NCBI GenBank assembly: GCA_025927545.1
Contig: JAICLE010000012.1
Span: 1 to 52,769 of the forward strand
DNA: 52,769 nt
Direction of reading: 5' to 3'
Source of the DNA: Gemmatimonadales bacterium
GTDB lineage: Bacteria; Gemmatimonadota; Gemmatimonadetes; Gemmatimonadales; GWC2-71-9
Shown: in pieces, positions 1 to 7,927 of the stretch
Layout of the letters: each line of letters opens with the position of its first letter
How positions within the stretch are numbered: position 1 is the first letter of the stretch
Translations under genes and position numbers: made by a program
The notes under the pieces: generated by a model
Databases searched by the model: none
Told to the model about the DNA's origin: nothing
Seen by the model: the letters and a program-made list of their open reading frames with translations, nothing else

Positions 1-7
1 GGCGACC

Positions 8-1399
8 GTGGCGCACCTGGAGCGGGTGATCTCCCAAGAGCGCAACCCCGAGCTCCTCGCGCTCCACGACGCGGCACGGGCACATGGGGTCAGCTTCCTT
101 GCCGGCGAGGAGCTGGTCTCGGTGGGCACGGGTACCGGAGCGCTGGTCTGGCCGGCGTCGGCGCTGCCACCGCCCGCGGCGGTCGCATGGGACCGGGTGC
201 ACGACGTGCCGGTCGCGCTCGTCACCGGTTCGAACGGAAAGACCACCGTAGTGCGCATGCTCGCCGCCATCCTGGCCGACGCGGGCCGCACGGCCGGCGT
301 CACCTCCACCGACGGCGTGAGCGTGGGCGGCGTTCGGATCGCCGAGGGCGACTACTCGGGGCCGAGCGGGGCGCGGCTGCTGCTCCGGTGCCCGGACGTG
401 GAGGCGGCGGTGCTCGAGACCGCGCGCGGCGGGATGCTGCGGCGCGGCCTGCCGCTCGAACGGGCCGACGTGGCGGTGGTGACCAACGTCGCGGACGACC
501 ACCTGGGCGAGTTCGGGATTCAGGATATGGCGGCGCTGGCCGAAGTGAAGCTGCTCGTGGCGCGCGCGGTCCGCCCCGGCGGGGCGGTGGTGCTCAACGC
601 CAACGACGCGTTGCTGCGGGAGCGCGCTGCGGGGGTCCGCGCGCCGGTCCTGTGGTTCGCGCTCGATCCCGAGCTTCCGGAGACCGCCGAGCTCGTGGCT
701 GCGAGTGACAGAGCGGCCATTCACGACCACGGACGCCTGGTGCTGGTGGAGGGAGGCGAGCGGACAGCGGTGATGTCGGTAGACGAGGTGCCGGTGGCTG
801 CCGGCGGCACCGCGCGCCACAACGTGGCCAACGCCCTCGCCGCGCTGGGCGCCGCGTCGGTCCTGGGCGTGACGCCGGACGTGGTCGCGCGCGCGCTCCG
901 CCGGTTCGGCGGCGAGGGCGACAACGTGGGCCGGGCCAACCTCTTCGAGCTCGGCGGCGTGCGGGTCGTGGTGGACTATGCGCACAATCCTCACGGGATG
1001 GCCGCGCTCGTGGCAATGACGCGGGCGATGCCCGCGCGCCGCCGTCTGGTCCTCCTGGGGCAGGCGGGAGACCGGTCGGACGATGCGATTCGCGCGCTCG
1101 CCCGCACGGCGCTCGGGCTCAAGCCGGACCGCGTGGTGCTGAAGGAGATGGAGCGGTATCTCCGCGGCCGCAGTCCCGGCGAGGTCCCCGCCCTCATGGC
1201 CGACGAGCTGATCCGGCTCGGCATGCCCGCGGAGTCGGTGAGCCAACCGGGCACCGAGCTGGCGGCCGTGCGGGACGCGCTCGCGTGGGCGCGGCCCGGA
1301 GACCTGCTGGTGCTGACCGTGCACCAGGACCGGCCGCAGGTGCTCGCGCTGCTCGAGCGCCTCAGAGAGCGGGGGTGGCGGGCGGGGGAGGAGGTGTAG
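8..1399 (+). CDS. Mur ligase family protein (cyanophycin-synthetase/MurE-like)
   Basis: An ATP-dependent amide-bond ligase of the Mur superfamily. These enzymes couple ATP hydrolysis to joining an amino acid or peptide to a carboxylate through an acyl-phosphate. The central-domain P-loop GSNGKTT lies at residues 74-80. The C-terminal-domain signature DYAHNPHGM is near residue 322 and is the form typical of cyanophycin-synthetase-like ligases. The substrate cannot be told from sequence. I use the GTG at 8, but the frame is open to the window edge, so the N-terminus may be cut and an upstream ATP-grasp part cannot be excluded. It is followed by a repeat-bearing spacer and a co-directional gene. 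Confidence 0.8.
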   Translation: MAHLERVISQERNPELLALHDAARAHGVSFLAGEELVSVGTGTGALVWPASALPPPAAVAWDRVHDVPVALVTGSNGKTTVVRMLAAILADAGRTAGVTSTDGVSVGGVRIAEGDYSGPSGARLLLRCPDVEAAVLETARGGMLRRGLPLERADVAVVTNVADDHLGEFGIQDMAALAEVKLLVARAVRPGGAVVLNANDALLRERAAGVRAPVLWFALDPELPETAELVAASDRAAIHDHGRLVLVEGGERTAVMSVDEVPVAAGGTARHNVANALAALGAASVLGVTPDVVARALRRFGGEGDNVGRANLFELGGVRVVVDYAHNPHGMAALVAMTRAMPARRRLVLLGQAGDRSDDAIRALARTALGLKPDRVVLKEMERYLRGRSPGEVPALMADELIRLGMPAESVSQPGTELAAVRDALAWARPGDLLVLTVHQDRPQVLALLERLRERGWRAGEEV

Positions 1400-1406
1400 C
1401 GGGGGG

Positions 1407-1438
1407 CGGAAGGACGGAAGGACGGAAAGACGGCGGGA
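1407..1438. repeat. CGGAARGA octamer array (4 units)
   Basis: Four tandem 8-bp units (CGGAAGGA twice, CGGAAAGA, CGGCGGGA) directly after the Mur ligase stop. Positions 1415-1432 are an exact reverse complement of 1522-1539, so the spacer RNA could form an 18-bp hairpin around an 89-nt loop. Similar arrays recur at 32034-32065 and 35787-35838. Confidence 0.8.
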
Positions 1439-1500
1439 GGGGGACCGCGCCCGCGACCGCCGCATCCGGCTAGATTCCGGCTCGCCTGACCGTCCGACCG

Positions 1501-1539
1501 TCCTTCCGCCTTTCCGTCCGACGTCTTTCCGTCCTTCCG
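1501..1539. repeat. Inverted partner of the octamer array
   Basis: Reverse-complement units TCCTTCCG, CCTTTCCG, TCTTTCCG and TCCTTCCG lie just before the start at 1547. They form the second arm of the possible hairpin with 1407-1438. No promoter is obvious between the arms. Confidence 0.75.
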
Positions 1540-1546
1540 AGGACCG

Positions 1547-2443
1547 TTGCCCAAGCCGATGGACGCTTCTCCCTCTCAACGACAGTGGATCTCTCTCACC
1601 TTGAGCGCCGCGCTGCACGCGGCGCTTCTGGTGCTGGCGGTGCTGCTCACGCGCGAGCATGGGGAGAAGCCGTCGGGGAAGCAGCAGGCGGTGCCGGAGA
1701 CGGGGCGGGAGACGCAGATGGTGTATCTCGAGCCTCCGGCCAGGACGCCGCCTCCGCGGCCGCCGGCTCCTCCGCCGCCCAAGCAGCCGCCACCTCAGCA
1801 GCCGCCGCCGCAACCTCCGCCACCGCCGGCCGTGCCGCCGCGGGCGATGGCACCTCCGCCGGAGAAGGAGCAGCACACCCCCGAGCCCGATGCCAACGCG
1901 CCGCCGGAGGCCAGACGTGCCGAAGGTGAGGAGGCGACGAGGGACGACCCCACCGGCGGCGAGCGGGCGAGCGCGGACAGACGAGGGTCGCCCGCTGCCA
2001 CCAACCCCGCCGCGGTGACGATGGAGTCCGAGGCGAAGCGGATCTTCGGGAGCCCCGAGCCCGGCACGCGGCCCGGTGCGGGGCCGCGCGCGGTGCGCCC
2101 GATGGAGGCGTACCTTCCCGACCACCCCGAGCGCTGCATTCCGAGGCCGTCCGCGCCCGCGGACTCGGCGGGGACAACGCAGTACGGCGTGGTGGTGGGT
2201 AAGATCTTCCGGAAGGACGACGGGAAGCCGCTCTCGGGCGCGCACCTGCAGATGCTGGGCACACCGTACGTCACCTTCACCGATCCGGCCGGCGAGTACC
2301 GCTTCCGCTTCGACATGGCGCTGGTGGACAACTGTCGCATGCAGTACGTACGGGTGACGGCGCCGGGCTATGAATCACGGCTGCTGGTGCTGGTGGTCGG
2401 GGCGAACGTGCGGAGCGAGGATGTGTTGTTGAAGGCGAGATGA
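1547..2443 (+). CDS. TonB-like N-terminus with C-terminal carboxypeptidase-regulatory domain
   Basis: An envelope protein of unknown role. A short cytoplasmic start is followed by one hydrophobic segment (about residues 13-35), then a long Pro-rich stretch (about 65-105) like the periplasm-spanning arm of TonB, then an acidic/Ala-rich linker. From about residue 208 to the end is a small beta-sandwich of the carboxypeptidase regulatory-like/transthyretin type, with DGKPLSGAHLQMLGT, DPAGEYRF and VTAPGYE. No canonical TonB C-terminal fold is seen. The TTG at 1547 gives 298 aa; ATG at 1559 is an equally good start. It converges on the next gene with only 11 bp between stops. Tethering or energy transduction is inference. 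Confidence 0.6.
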   Translation: MPKPMDASPSQRQWISLTLSAALHAALLVLAVLLTREHGEKPSGKQQAVPETGRETQMVYLEPPARTPPPRPPAPPPPKQPPPQQPPPQPPPPPAVPPRAMAPPPEKEQHTPEPDANAPPEARRAEGEEATRDDPTGGERASADRRGSPAATNPAAVTMESEAKRIFGSPEPGTRPGAGPRAVRPMEAYLPDHPERCIPRPSAPADSAGTTQYGVVVGKIFRKDDGKPLSGAHLQMLGTPYVTFTDPAGEYRFRFDMALVDNCRMQYVRVTAPGYESRLLVLVVGANVRSEDVLLKAR

Positions 2444-2454
2444 CGCGCGGCCCG

Positions 2455-3600
2455 TCAGGCGGTGCGTAGCAGGGGCAGCAGGAGCGCCGCGAGCGCGAGG
2501 ACGGCCGCGGCGATCAGGGCCAGCCACATTCTGCGCATGCGGGCGTGCGTGGCCTGGACGTCCGATGCCGCCGCGTCGGCGGCGGCTTTGGCGGCCTCGT
2601 GGCGCTCGTCCAGCTTCTGGAGGCGCTTTTCCTGGCGGCGCTCCAGGCCTTCGATTCGCTCGGCCAGGAGCGCGAGCTCGGCGCGGAGGGACTCCTGGCC
2701 TTCGGAGATGGCCTCCATCAGGCTCGGGGCAGGCGCCTCCTCGAACAGGGACTGGCCCATCACCGTCGTGCCGGCGACGACTTCCTCCATTCCCTGGACG
2801 AAGTGCCGCTGATGGATGCGCTTCGCGGCGTCCGGGCCGGTCTCGGTGGTGGCGATCTGGGCGGCCTTGAGCACCGCGTTCTTGATGTCGCCCCCGCTCC
2901 GGGGGTAGGCCTCCGCCAGCGCCCGGAAATCCACGTCGTCGGCCAGCGGCGTTTTCCGCGGATGGAGCTGCACCTGCCAGATCCGCTCGCGCTCCTCGGC
3001 GGAAGGCATCTCGAAGAGAATGTGGGTCCGGATGCGGCGCTCGAAGGCGGGGTCCATGTTCGAGGCCAGGTTGGTCGCGAAGATGACGACCCCCGGAAAC
3101 GTCTCGAGCTCGTGGAGCAGCACGTTCACGACGGAGTTGGCCTCGCGCTCCACCGCCGCCTGCACGGAGCTGAAGCGGCGTCCGGCGATCGCGTCGGCCT
3201 CGTCGAAGAAGAGCACGGCGTCCTGCCGCTCGGCGGCGCGAAACACGGCGGCCACGTGCTTGGCCGTCTGGCCTACCCAGCGAGACTCGAGCTCGGCGTA
3301 GCGGACGACCAGCAGCCGGCGGTCGAGCGAGTACGCCAGCGCCTCGGCGCAGATCGTCTTCCCCGTTCCCGGCGGCCCGGCGAAGTGAAAAGCCAGGCCC
3401 ATGCCCGTGTCGTGCCGCTCGGCCAGGCCCCACTGACGGAAGATGAGGTCGTGCTTCCGCACGATGGCGAGCGCGTGGTTGAGCGAGCGGAGCGTCCGTT
3501 CCGGAAGCACCACGTCATCGAACGAGCGCCGCGGCTCGACGGCTTCGACGAGCTCCCGTGAGGGCGTTCCGAAGAACAGGTCGCGTATGGAATCGGCCAT
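2455..3600 (-). CDS. AAA+ ATPase with C-terminal coiled coil and membrane anchor
   Basis: A single-module AAA+ ATPase, 381 aa. Walker A is GPPGTGKT (75-82), Walker B is LFFDEADA (130-137), and there is a sensor-1 Asn in FATNLASNMD with a following arginine pair in FERRIRTH. After the lid domain the chain has a charged helical, probably coiled-coil region (about 290-345) and ends in a hydrophobic segment with a short basic tail, so it is predicted tail-anchored. The ATPase core resembles FtsH/spastin-type remodellers, but there is no protease domain. Its start lies 15 bp after the stop of the upstream small stress gene, so the two are probably cotranscribed. Its client is unknown. Confidence 0.75.
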   Translation of the reverse strand: MADSIRDLFFGTPSRELVEAVEPRRSFDDVVLPERTLRSLNHALAIVRKHDLIFRQWGLAERHDTGMGLAFHFAGPPGTGKTICAEALAYSLDRRLLVVRYAELESRWVGQTAKHVAAVFRAAERQDAVLFFDEADAIAGRRFSSVQAAVEREANSVVNVLLHELETFPGVVIFATNLASNMDPAFERRIRTHILFEMPSAEERERIWQVQLHPRKTPLADDVDFRALAEAYPRSGGDIKNAVLKAAQIATTETGPDAAKRIHQRHFVQGMEEVVAGTTVMGQSLFEEAPAPSLMEAISEGQESLRAELALLAERIEGLERRQEKRLQKLDERHEAAKAAADAAASDVQATHARMRRMWLALIAAAVLALAALLLPLLRTA

Positions 3601-3615
3601 TCAGGAAATATGGCA

Positions 3616-3978
3616 CTACTCGCGGGTCGGTGGCCGCGGGACCTGGTCGTCGGCGGTATGGCCGCCGGTTACCCGGTCCCACGCGTCGCGGACGGCGGCC
3701 TTGATCTCCTCCCACGCCGACGGGCTGCCGCTGTCGTTCTGATAGCGTGTCCACCCCTCGCGCAGGTCGGGCTCCGCCTCATCCCAGGAGCGGCCCATGT
3801 TGTCGCGGGCGGACTCGAAGCCGTAGCGGTAGGCCGGCCGGAAGCGGTCGTAATAGTCGGGTCCCAGGGCGTAGGGGCGGCTGCTGAAGTTCTCCTGCCA
3901 GTAGTTGTCCTCGGTCTCCCAGGCGGCCTTCCAGTCGGTTCCCAGCTCGCCGCGGGCATCCCGGTCGTCGTCGGCCAT
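3616..3978 (-). CDS. Small stress-associated hypothetical protein
   Basis: A 120-aa soluble acidic protein. The central motif DYYDRFRPAYRYGFESA and the end AWEEIKAAVRDAWDRVTGG match, from memory, uncharacterised proteins that accompany general-stress genes in Deinococcus and Gemmatimonadota. No catalytic motif is seen. The ATG at 3978 is chosen because GGAGGA lies 4 nt upstream; an ATG at 3990 is in frame but lacks a Shine-Dalgarno sequence. A CRP-type palindrome with a perfectly spaced -10 lies upstream (4029-4071). It probably forms an operon with the AAA+ gene. Function unknown. Confidence 0.7.
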   Translation of the reverse strand: MADDDRDARGELGTDWKAAWETEDNYWQENFSSRPYALGPDYYDRFRPAYRYGFESARDNMGRSWDEAEPDLREGWTRYQNDSGSPSAWEEIKAAVRDAWDRVTGGHTADDQVPRPPTRE

Positions 3979-4028
3979 GCGCTCCTCCATGTCACCGGAT
4001 TGGCAATGGGTCTGGTGCGAACCCAACC

Positions 4029-4071
4029 AACGTAGCGTGCGGGCGGCGGCCATCGGGTGACCGTGGTCACC
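4029..4071 (-). promoter_or_regulatory. Class II CRP-like promoter, site S1
   Basis: Read on the minus strand: palindrome GGTGACCACGGTCACC (4071-4056), 21 bp, then -10-like TACGTT (4034-4029). The palindrome has the GTGA-N6-TCAC core of CRP-family sites. The geometry puts its centre at -41.5, and no -35 is needed. It would drive the gene starting at 3978. The same arrangement recurs at five other promoters in this window. Confidence 0.7.
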
Positions 4072-4126
4072 CCGGCCGCGGCCGCCAGCGTTTGCGCCAA
4101 GCCCGCGGCCCTCGCCATACTCCCGC

Positions 4127-4987
4127 ATGCAACGGCTACGCATCAGACCTCCCCCGGCACGAGTCCTCGCGCTCCGCGCCGTCTTCCGAACCGTCGGCAC
4201 CGCGGCGCCCGAAGTGGCCGCGCGCTGGGCGGAATCCATCTTCTGCACGCCACCGCGGCACGGGGCACGCGCCGGCGACGAGGAGTTCCTCGAGACGGGA
4301 CGCGCGTTCACCGTGCGCGCCGATGGAGAGGAGCTGGCCGCGTGGGAGTGGGGCGAGGGCCGGACGGTGCTGCTGGCGCACGGCTGGGGGAGCCGGGCCG
4401 GGCGGTTCGGCGCCATGGCCAGGGCGCTCTCGTCTGCGGGGTTCCGCGTGGTGGTGTATGACGCGCCGGCGCACGGGCGCTCGACCGGCCGGTTCGCTTC
4501 GCTGCCGCAGTTCGCCCGTGCGATGCAGGCCGTCGGCAACGTGGCCGGGCCGCTTCACGGAATCGTCGGACATTCGCTGGGTGGCGCCGCGGCGGCCGTG
4601 GCCCTGCGCGACGGTCTCCGGGTCGAGCGGGTGGTGCTCGTCGCCGCGCCGGCCGACGTGACGCGATTCACGACGGCGTTCGCGAACTACCTCCGGCTGC
4701 CACTTCCCGTGCGCTCCGCGATGCGGCGGAATCTGGAGGCGCGGCTGGAGGCGCGGTGGGACGAGCTCCACGTCGCGACGATCGCACGATCGCTCGGGAC
4801 CGCAGCCCTGCTCTTCCACGACCGCGAGGACCTCGACGTCCCGTTCACCAATGCGGAGGAAATCGCGTCGGCCTGGCCGGGCGCGCGGCTGATTGCGACC
4901 ACGGGCCTGGGCCACCGCGCGATCCTGCGCGATCCGGTGGTGGTGCGCCGGACGGTCGAGTTTCTGGGCGAGGGGACGCACCCGTGA
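4127..4987 (+). CDS. Alpha/beta hydrolase
   Basis: A 286-aa alpha/beta-hydrolase-fold esterase or lipase of unknown substrate. Visible elements are the oxyanion region LLAHGWGSR, the nucleophile elbow GHSLGG (Ser150), an acid in REDLDVPF (about residue 237) and the catalytic His in GLGHR (about residue 262). It has no signal peptide, so it is probably cytoplasmic. A CATACT sequence ends 5 nt before the ATG, so the transcript may be leaderless. It is translationally coupled to the next gene by a GTGA overlap. Confidence 0.8.
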   Translation: MQRLRIRPPPARVLALRAVFRTVGTAAPEVAARWAESIFCTPPRHGARAGDEEFLETGRAFTVRADGEELAAWEWGEGRTVLLAHGWGSRAGRFGAMARALSSAGFRVVVYDAPAHGRSTGRFASLPQFARAMQAVGNVAGPLHGIVGHSLGGAAAAVALRDGLRVERVVLVAAPADVTRFTTAFANYLRLPLPVRSAMRRNLEARLEARWDELHVATIARSLGTAALLFHDREDLDVPFTNAEEIASAWPGARLIATTGLGHRAILRDPVVVRRTVEFLGEGTHP

Positions 4988-5265
4988 TCGTGATGGATCG
5001 GGAGAACCGGTCGGCGCCGGGATGGTCGCACGTGCTGTCCAGCACCAACGACGTGGCCGAGCTGGAGCGATTCCGGGAGCGGGTCGGCGCGCCGTCCGCG
5101 GCGCTCCATCTGGGCAACCGGCGCTGGCCCCACCTCGACCTCAAGCTCGCACCGCGGGATCGCGCGCTCGCGGACCCCGCCGTGCGAGTGTTCGAGCGGA
5201 CGGCGGACATGCTCCGGTTCCTCAAGGGGCAACGGCCCGCGGGAGAGTGCGCCGGACCCCGCTGA
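4984..5265 (+). CDS. DUF4031-like small protein
   Basis: A 93-aa protein resembling DUF4031: GWSHVLSS near the start, ELERFRERVGAP, then a His-containing stretch WPHLDLKLAPRDRALA. These echo the WCHL, HYD and R-A-A-G pattern of that family, whose function is not known to me. The GTG at 4984 overlaps the hydrolase stop as GTGA; an ATG at 4993 is the alternative. The overlap implies coupling with the hydrolase. Assignment is from pattern memory only. Confidence 0.55.
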   Translation: MIVMDRENRSAPGWSHVLSSTNDVAELERFRERVGAPSAALHLGNRRWPHLDLKLAPRDRALADPAVRVFERTADMLRFLKGQRPAGECAGPR

Positions 5266-5267
5266 GC

Positions 5268-5693
5268 TCAGACCCGGGCCAGCACTGCCCTGGGCGGGGG
5301 CTGCGGCACCGGCAGCTCGACCCCGGGATGCAGCTGAATCCAGCTCCGAAGATCACGCAGCGCGGCGCTGTCATCCGGCGTTGCGGGTGAGGCCTCGCCC
5401 GGGGTGGCATCGTCCTGGGCGGAGTCGCCGGGCACGGAATCATCGGGCGCGGCCCCATCGAACGGGTCCGTGGGGAACGAGTCCACCGGCGCGGTCGCGT
5501 CCAGGGTGTCGCTCGGAAGGGTCGGTGCCAGCTCGGGCATCGGGCCGGGCTCGGAGCGGGGCGCATAGTTGGCCTCGAGCGTGTCACTGGGCAGCGTCGG
5601 GCTCGGCGACAGGCCGGAGTCCTGCGCCGATGCCATCCGGGTGCCCGCCAGCAGGAACACGGCGACGAGCACCGCTGGGGTCTTGGGGCTCAC
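5268..5693 (-). CDS. Secreted Asp/Ser/Pro-rich protein
   Basis: A predicted exported protein of about 141 aa. A Sec signal peptide ends ASA-Q. The mature part is low-complexity and acidic, with two copies of a PTLPSDTL repeat and many PDDS-type turns, and ends in a short amphipathic stretch (ALRDLRSWIQLHPG). The GTG at 5693 is preferred because AAGGAGG lies 5 nt upstream and it places the signal peptide at the N-terminus. No enzymatic motif is seen. A weak CRP-like site (5787-5802) lies upstream. Confidence 0.65.
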   Translation of the reverse strand: MSPKTPAVLVAVFLLAGTRMASAQDSGLSPSPTLPSDTLEANYAPRSEPGPMPELAPTLPSDTLDATAPVDSFPTDPFDGAAPDDSVPGDSAQDDATPGEASPATPDDSAALRDLRSWIQLHPGVELPVPQPPPRAVLARV

Positions 5694-5815
5694 GGGGTCC
5701 TCCTTTGCGCGTGGATCCAAGTCCGGGGTCTCATCTACTATGCGCCAGCTGCGCCGTCTCCGCGTCGCCCCAGCCCCATCCCGGCGTGTGACAGCCGACA
5801 CAGGAAGGGGCGTGC

Positions 5816-5857
5816 GAAGGGGGCATGCCCGGACACTCGCCCGGGCATGCCCCCTTC
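5816..5857 (-). terminator. GGGGGCATG-type hairpin terminator
   Basis: A perfect 17-bp stem (5816-5832 with 5841-5857) and 8-nt loop just past the stop of the BON operon at 5873. There is no T tract. It shares the core GGGGGCATG/CATGCCCCC with hairpins at 32072-32102 and 49226-49251, all at transcript ends. Confidence 0.75.
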
Positions 5858-5872
5858 ACGTACGGTAGCGGC

Positions 5873-6772
5873 TCAGCCGGCTCCGCCGCCGGACCGTCCT
5901 CCGCGCGATTTGGTGCCCTCGCCCGCGCCCTGCGACGGGTGCTGCGCCGAACCCTTCCGGACGCGCACGCGGTTGTGCACCTGCTGGACGCCGGAGCACT
6001 GCTCCGCGAGGTCCTCGGCGAGGCGCTTGGTCCTGCGATCGTCCACGGTTCCGCTCAGCGTCACCTCACCGTCCTGCACCTGCACCTCGATGTCGCTGGC
6101 GTCGATCTCGGGGTGGCGGGTGAGCTCGTCGCTGATCTCCTCCTGGATGCGTTCGTCGGACCGCTTGTAGCCCTTGGGGCCGCGGCCCGTATAGGTCGTG
6201 ACGACGTACCCATAGACGTAGGCCGGGGACTGGCTCATGCCGCCATAGCCGGAGGCGCCGGGCTGGCCGTAGGTGTGCCAACCCTCGGAGCTGTCGTAGC
6301 CCTGGCTGCCGTAGCCCTGGCCGCCGTACTGCTGCTGACCCTCGAAGCCGCGCTGCTGGCTCCCGCCGTAACCGCCCCGATATTCCTGGCCGGTGTAGCG
6401 ATCCTGGAAGCCCTGGCCGCCGTAGCCGCCCTGATAGTAGCCTTGCTGTCCACCGCCCCGGCCCATGCCGGGCCCGAACGACTCACCGTAGCCGCGGCCC
6501 AGGTTGGTCATCTGTTCCCATCCGCCCTGCGGACCGCCCTGATAACCGCTGCCCTGCGGACCACCCTGAAAACCGCCCTGGTATCCGGCGCCCTGATAGC
6601 CGCTCTGGCCCGGGAATCCACCGCCCTGGTAGCCGCCCCGATAACCTCCGCCCTGCTGGCCACCTTCCCACTGCCCGCCCTGCCATTGGCGGCCCTGCTG
6701 TTCGCCCTGCCGGTATTCAGGATTCCCGCCGTACTGCGAGCGGTCCCCGTAGGTCCAGTCACCTTGTGCCAT
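5873..6772 (-). CDS. BON-domain protein with Gly/Tyr/Gln-rich N-terminus (copy 1)
   Basis: About 299 aa. The first two thirds are low complexity, built from GGYQGG-like repeats rich in Gly, Tyr and Gln. The C-terminal third starts with RGPKGYKRSDERIQEE and holds one BON domain (DASDIEVQVQDGEVTLSGTV, then DLAEQCSGVQQVHNRV). BON domains bind phospholipid surfaces in OsmY-like proteins. No signal peptide is visible. The ATG at 6772 is preferred because AAGGGA sits 9 nt upstream; the ATG at 6781 has it at zero spacing. It lies 25 bp after copy 2 and shares its upstream promoter. The N-terminal composition resembles phase-separating prion-like domains (inference). Confidence 0.8.
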   Translation of the reverse strand: MAQGDWTYGDRSQYGGNPEYRQGEQQGRQWQGGQWEGGQQGGGYRGGYQGGGFPGQSGYQGAGYQGGFQGGPQGSGYQGGPQGGWEQMTNLGRGYGESFGPGMGRGGGQQGYYQGGYGGQGFQDRYTGQEYRGGYGGSQQRGFEGQQQYGGQGYGSQGYDSSEGWHTYGQPGASGYGGMSQSPAYVYGYVVTTYTGRGPKGYKRSDERIQEEISDELTRHPEIDASDIEVQVQDGEVTLSGTVDDRRTKRLAEDLAEQCSGVQQVHNRVRVRKGSAQHPSQGAGEGTKSRGGRSGGGAG

Positions 6773-6797
6773 GATCGTCATTCCCTTCTGCTGAGCG

Positions 6798-7535
6798 TCA
6801 GGAGCTCGCGGTCGAGGTGGCCCGTCCAGATCTTGGCCGCGCCTCGCCGCCTTCGGCTGCGTTGCCCGACTGCGGGTGCTTGATGCGGAGCTGATTGTGC
6901 ACCTCGTGCACGCCGGAGCAGTCCTCGGCCAGGTCTTCGGCCAGCCGCTTGGTTTGACGGCTGTCCACGGTGCCGGTCAGGGTCACCTCACCGCTCTCGA
7001 CCTTGACTTCGATATCGCCCGCGTCGATGTCGGGGTTACGCGTCAACGCCTCGTTCACATCCTCGAGGATGCGGTCGTCGGAGCGTTTGTAGCCCTTGGG
7101 GCCGCGGCCCGCGAACTGGCCGCGCTGCTTCTCCTGCTCGCCGGAGGAGCCGCGGCCGGGTTTGTTGCTCTCCCGGAATTGGTTCTCCCGCTCCTCGGGC
7201 CACGCGACCCGGCCTTCGCCGTATCCGCCCTGGCCGTAGCCGCCGTACATCCCCTGCCCTTCACGTCCCTGCCACCCGCCGGTCTGGCCGCTCCGCGGCT
7301 GGCCGTAGGATGACTGGCTATAACCGCCCTGAAAGCCCTGGCCGTACCGGCCGGGGCCGTATCCTCCTTGGCCGTAGGGGCTGCCGTACGCGCCGCCGTA
7401 GCCTTGGCCGCCATAGCCGCCTCGGCCGTAGCTTCCCTCGTAGCCCGGGCGTCCCTGCGACCAGCCTCGCTGGCTCTGCTCCGGGCCGCGCTGCTGCCCG
7501 CGCCAGCCGTAGTCGTCGTAGTTGTCGCGATCCAT
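6798..7535 (-). CDS. BON-domain protein with Gly/Tyr/Gln-rich N-terminus (copy 2)
   Basis: A 245-aa paralog of the next gene. The N-terminal 110 residues are YGQGGYG-like repeats, followed by a charged linker, then the shared junction GRGPKGYKRSDDRI and a single BON domain (DAGDIEVKVESGEVTLTGTV; RLAEDLAEDCSGVHEVHNQ). The tail is Arg/Ser/Thr-rich. Start ATG is preceded by GGAGGAGGA. It is first in a two-gene unit under the CRP-like site S2. The BON parts of the two copies are far better conserved than the repeats, which suggests tandem duplication with fast drift of the low-complexity arm. Envelope or osmotic stress is the likely context. Confidence 0.8.
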   Translation of the reverse strand: MDRDNYDDYGWRGQQRGPEQSQRGWSQGRPGYEGSYGRGGYGGQGYGGAYGSPYGQGGYGPGRYGQGFQGGYSQSSYGQPRSGQTGGWQGREGQGMYGGYGQGGYGEGRVAWPEERENQFRESNKPGRGSSGEQEKQRGQFAGRGPKGYKRSDDRILEDVNEALTRNPDIDAGDIEVKVESGEVTLTGTVDSRQTKRLAEDLAEDCSGVHEVHNQLRIKHPQSGNAAEGGEARPRSGRATSTASS

Positions 7536-7713
7536 GCTGCTTCCTCCTCCTCCACGCTCTGAAAGTCGAGACGCTCCGGCCCTGGCGCGTGATGCGCGGG
7601 CCGGGCGATGAAGGTCCTGCTCGTCGGAGTGGCTGCGGCGAATCGGGCGGAAGGGGGCCTACCGGACGGGAGCACGGCCACGACACCAGCGATCCCGGCA
7701 ACCACGTGCCGAG

Positions 7714-7756
7714 AACCTATCGGTCGCGCCACAACCCTACAGTGACTGTGGTCACC
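7714..7756 (-). promoter_or_regulatory. Class II CRP-like promoter, site S2
   Basis: Minus strand: GGTGACCACAGTCACT (7756-7741), 21 bp, TAGGTT (7719-7714). The palindrome differs from S1 at two of 16 positions and the spacing is identical. It serves the BON pair from about 180 nt upstream of the start at 7535. The remaining 7536-7927 spacer holds no other gene I can support. Confidence 0.7.
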
Positions 7757-7927
7757 AATTCAGGCTGGTCGATTCTTCTGGCGATGTGCAGAGATGCCGC
7801 GATTCACGGCAGAGTTCGAAGTGCCGCTCGAATGCGCTCCCTCGTACGTGCGTGTGGCCCGGGTCGTGCAGCGATTTTGTCGTCCAGCCATCAGGTCATC
7901 CCAACACAACCCCGTGGAGCACTGCCG

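Noticed and set aside
7741-7756. Site S2 as promoter element of the plus-strand receiver gene
   Set aside because: No -10-like hexamer 21 bp away on the plus strand, whereas the minus strand has TAGGTT at exactly 21 bp.
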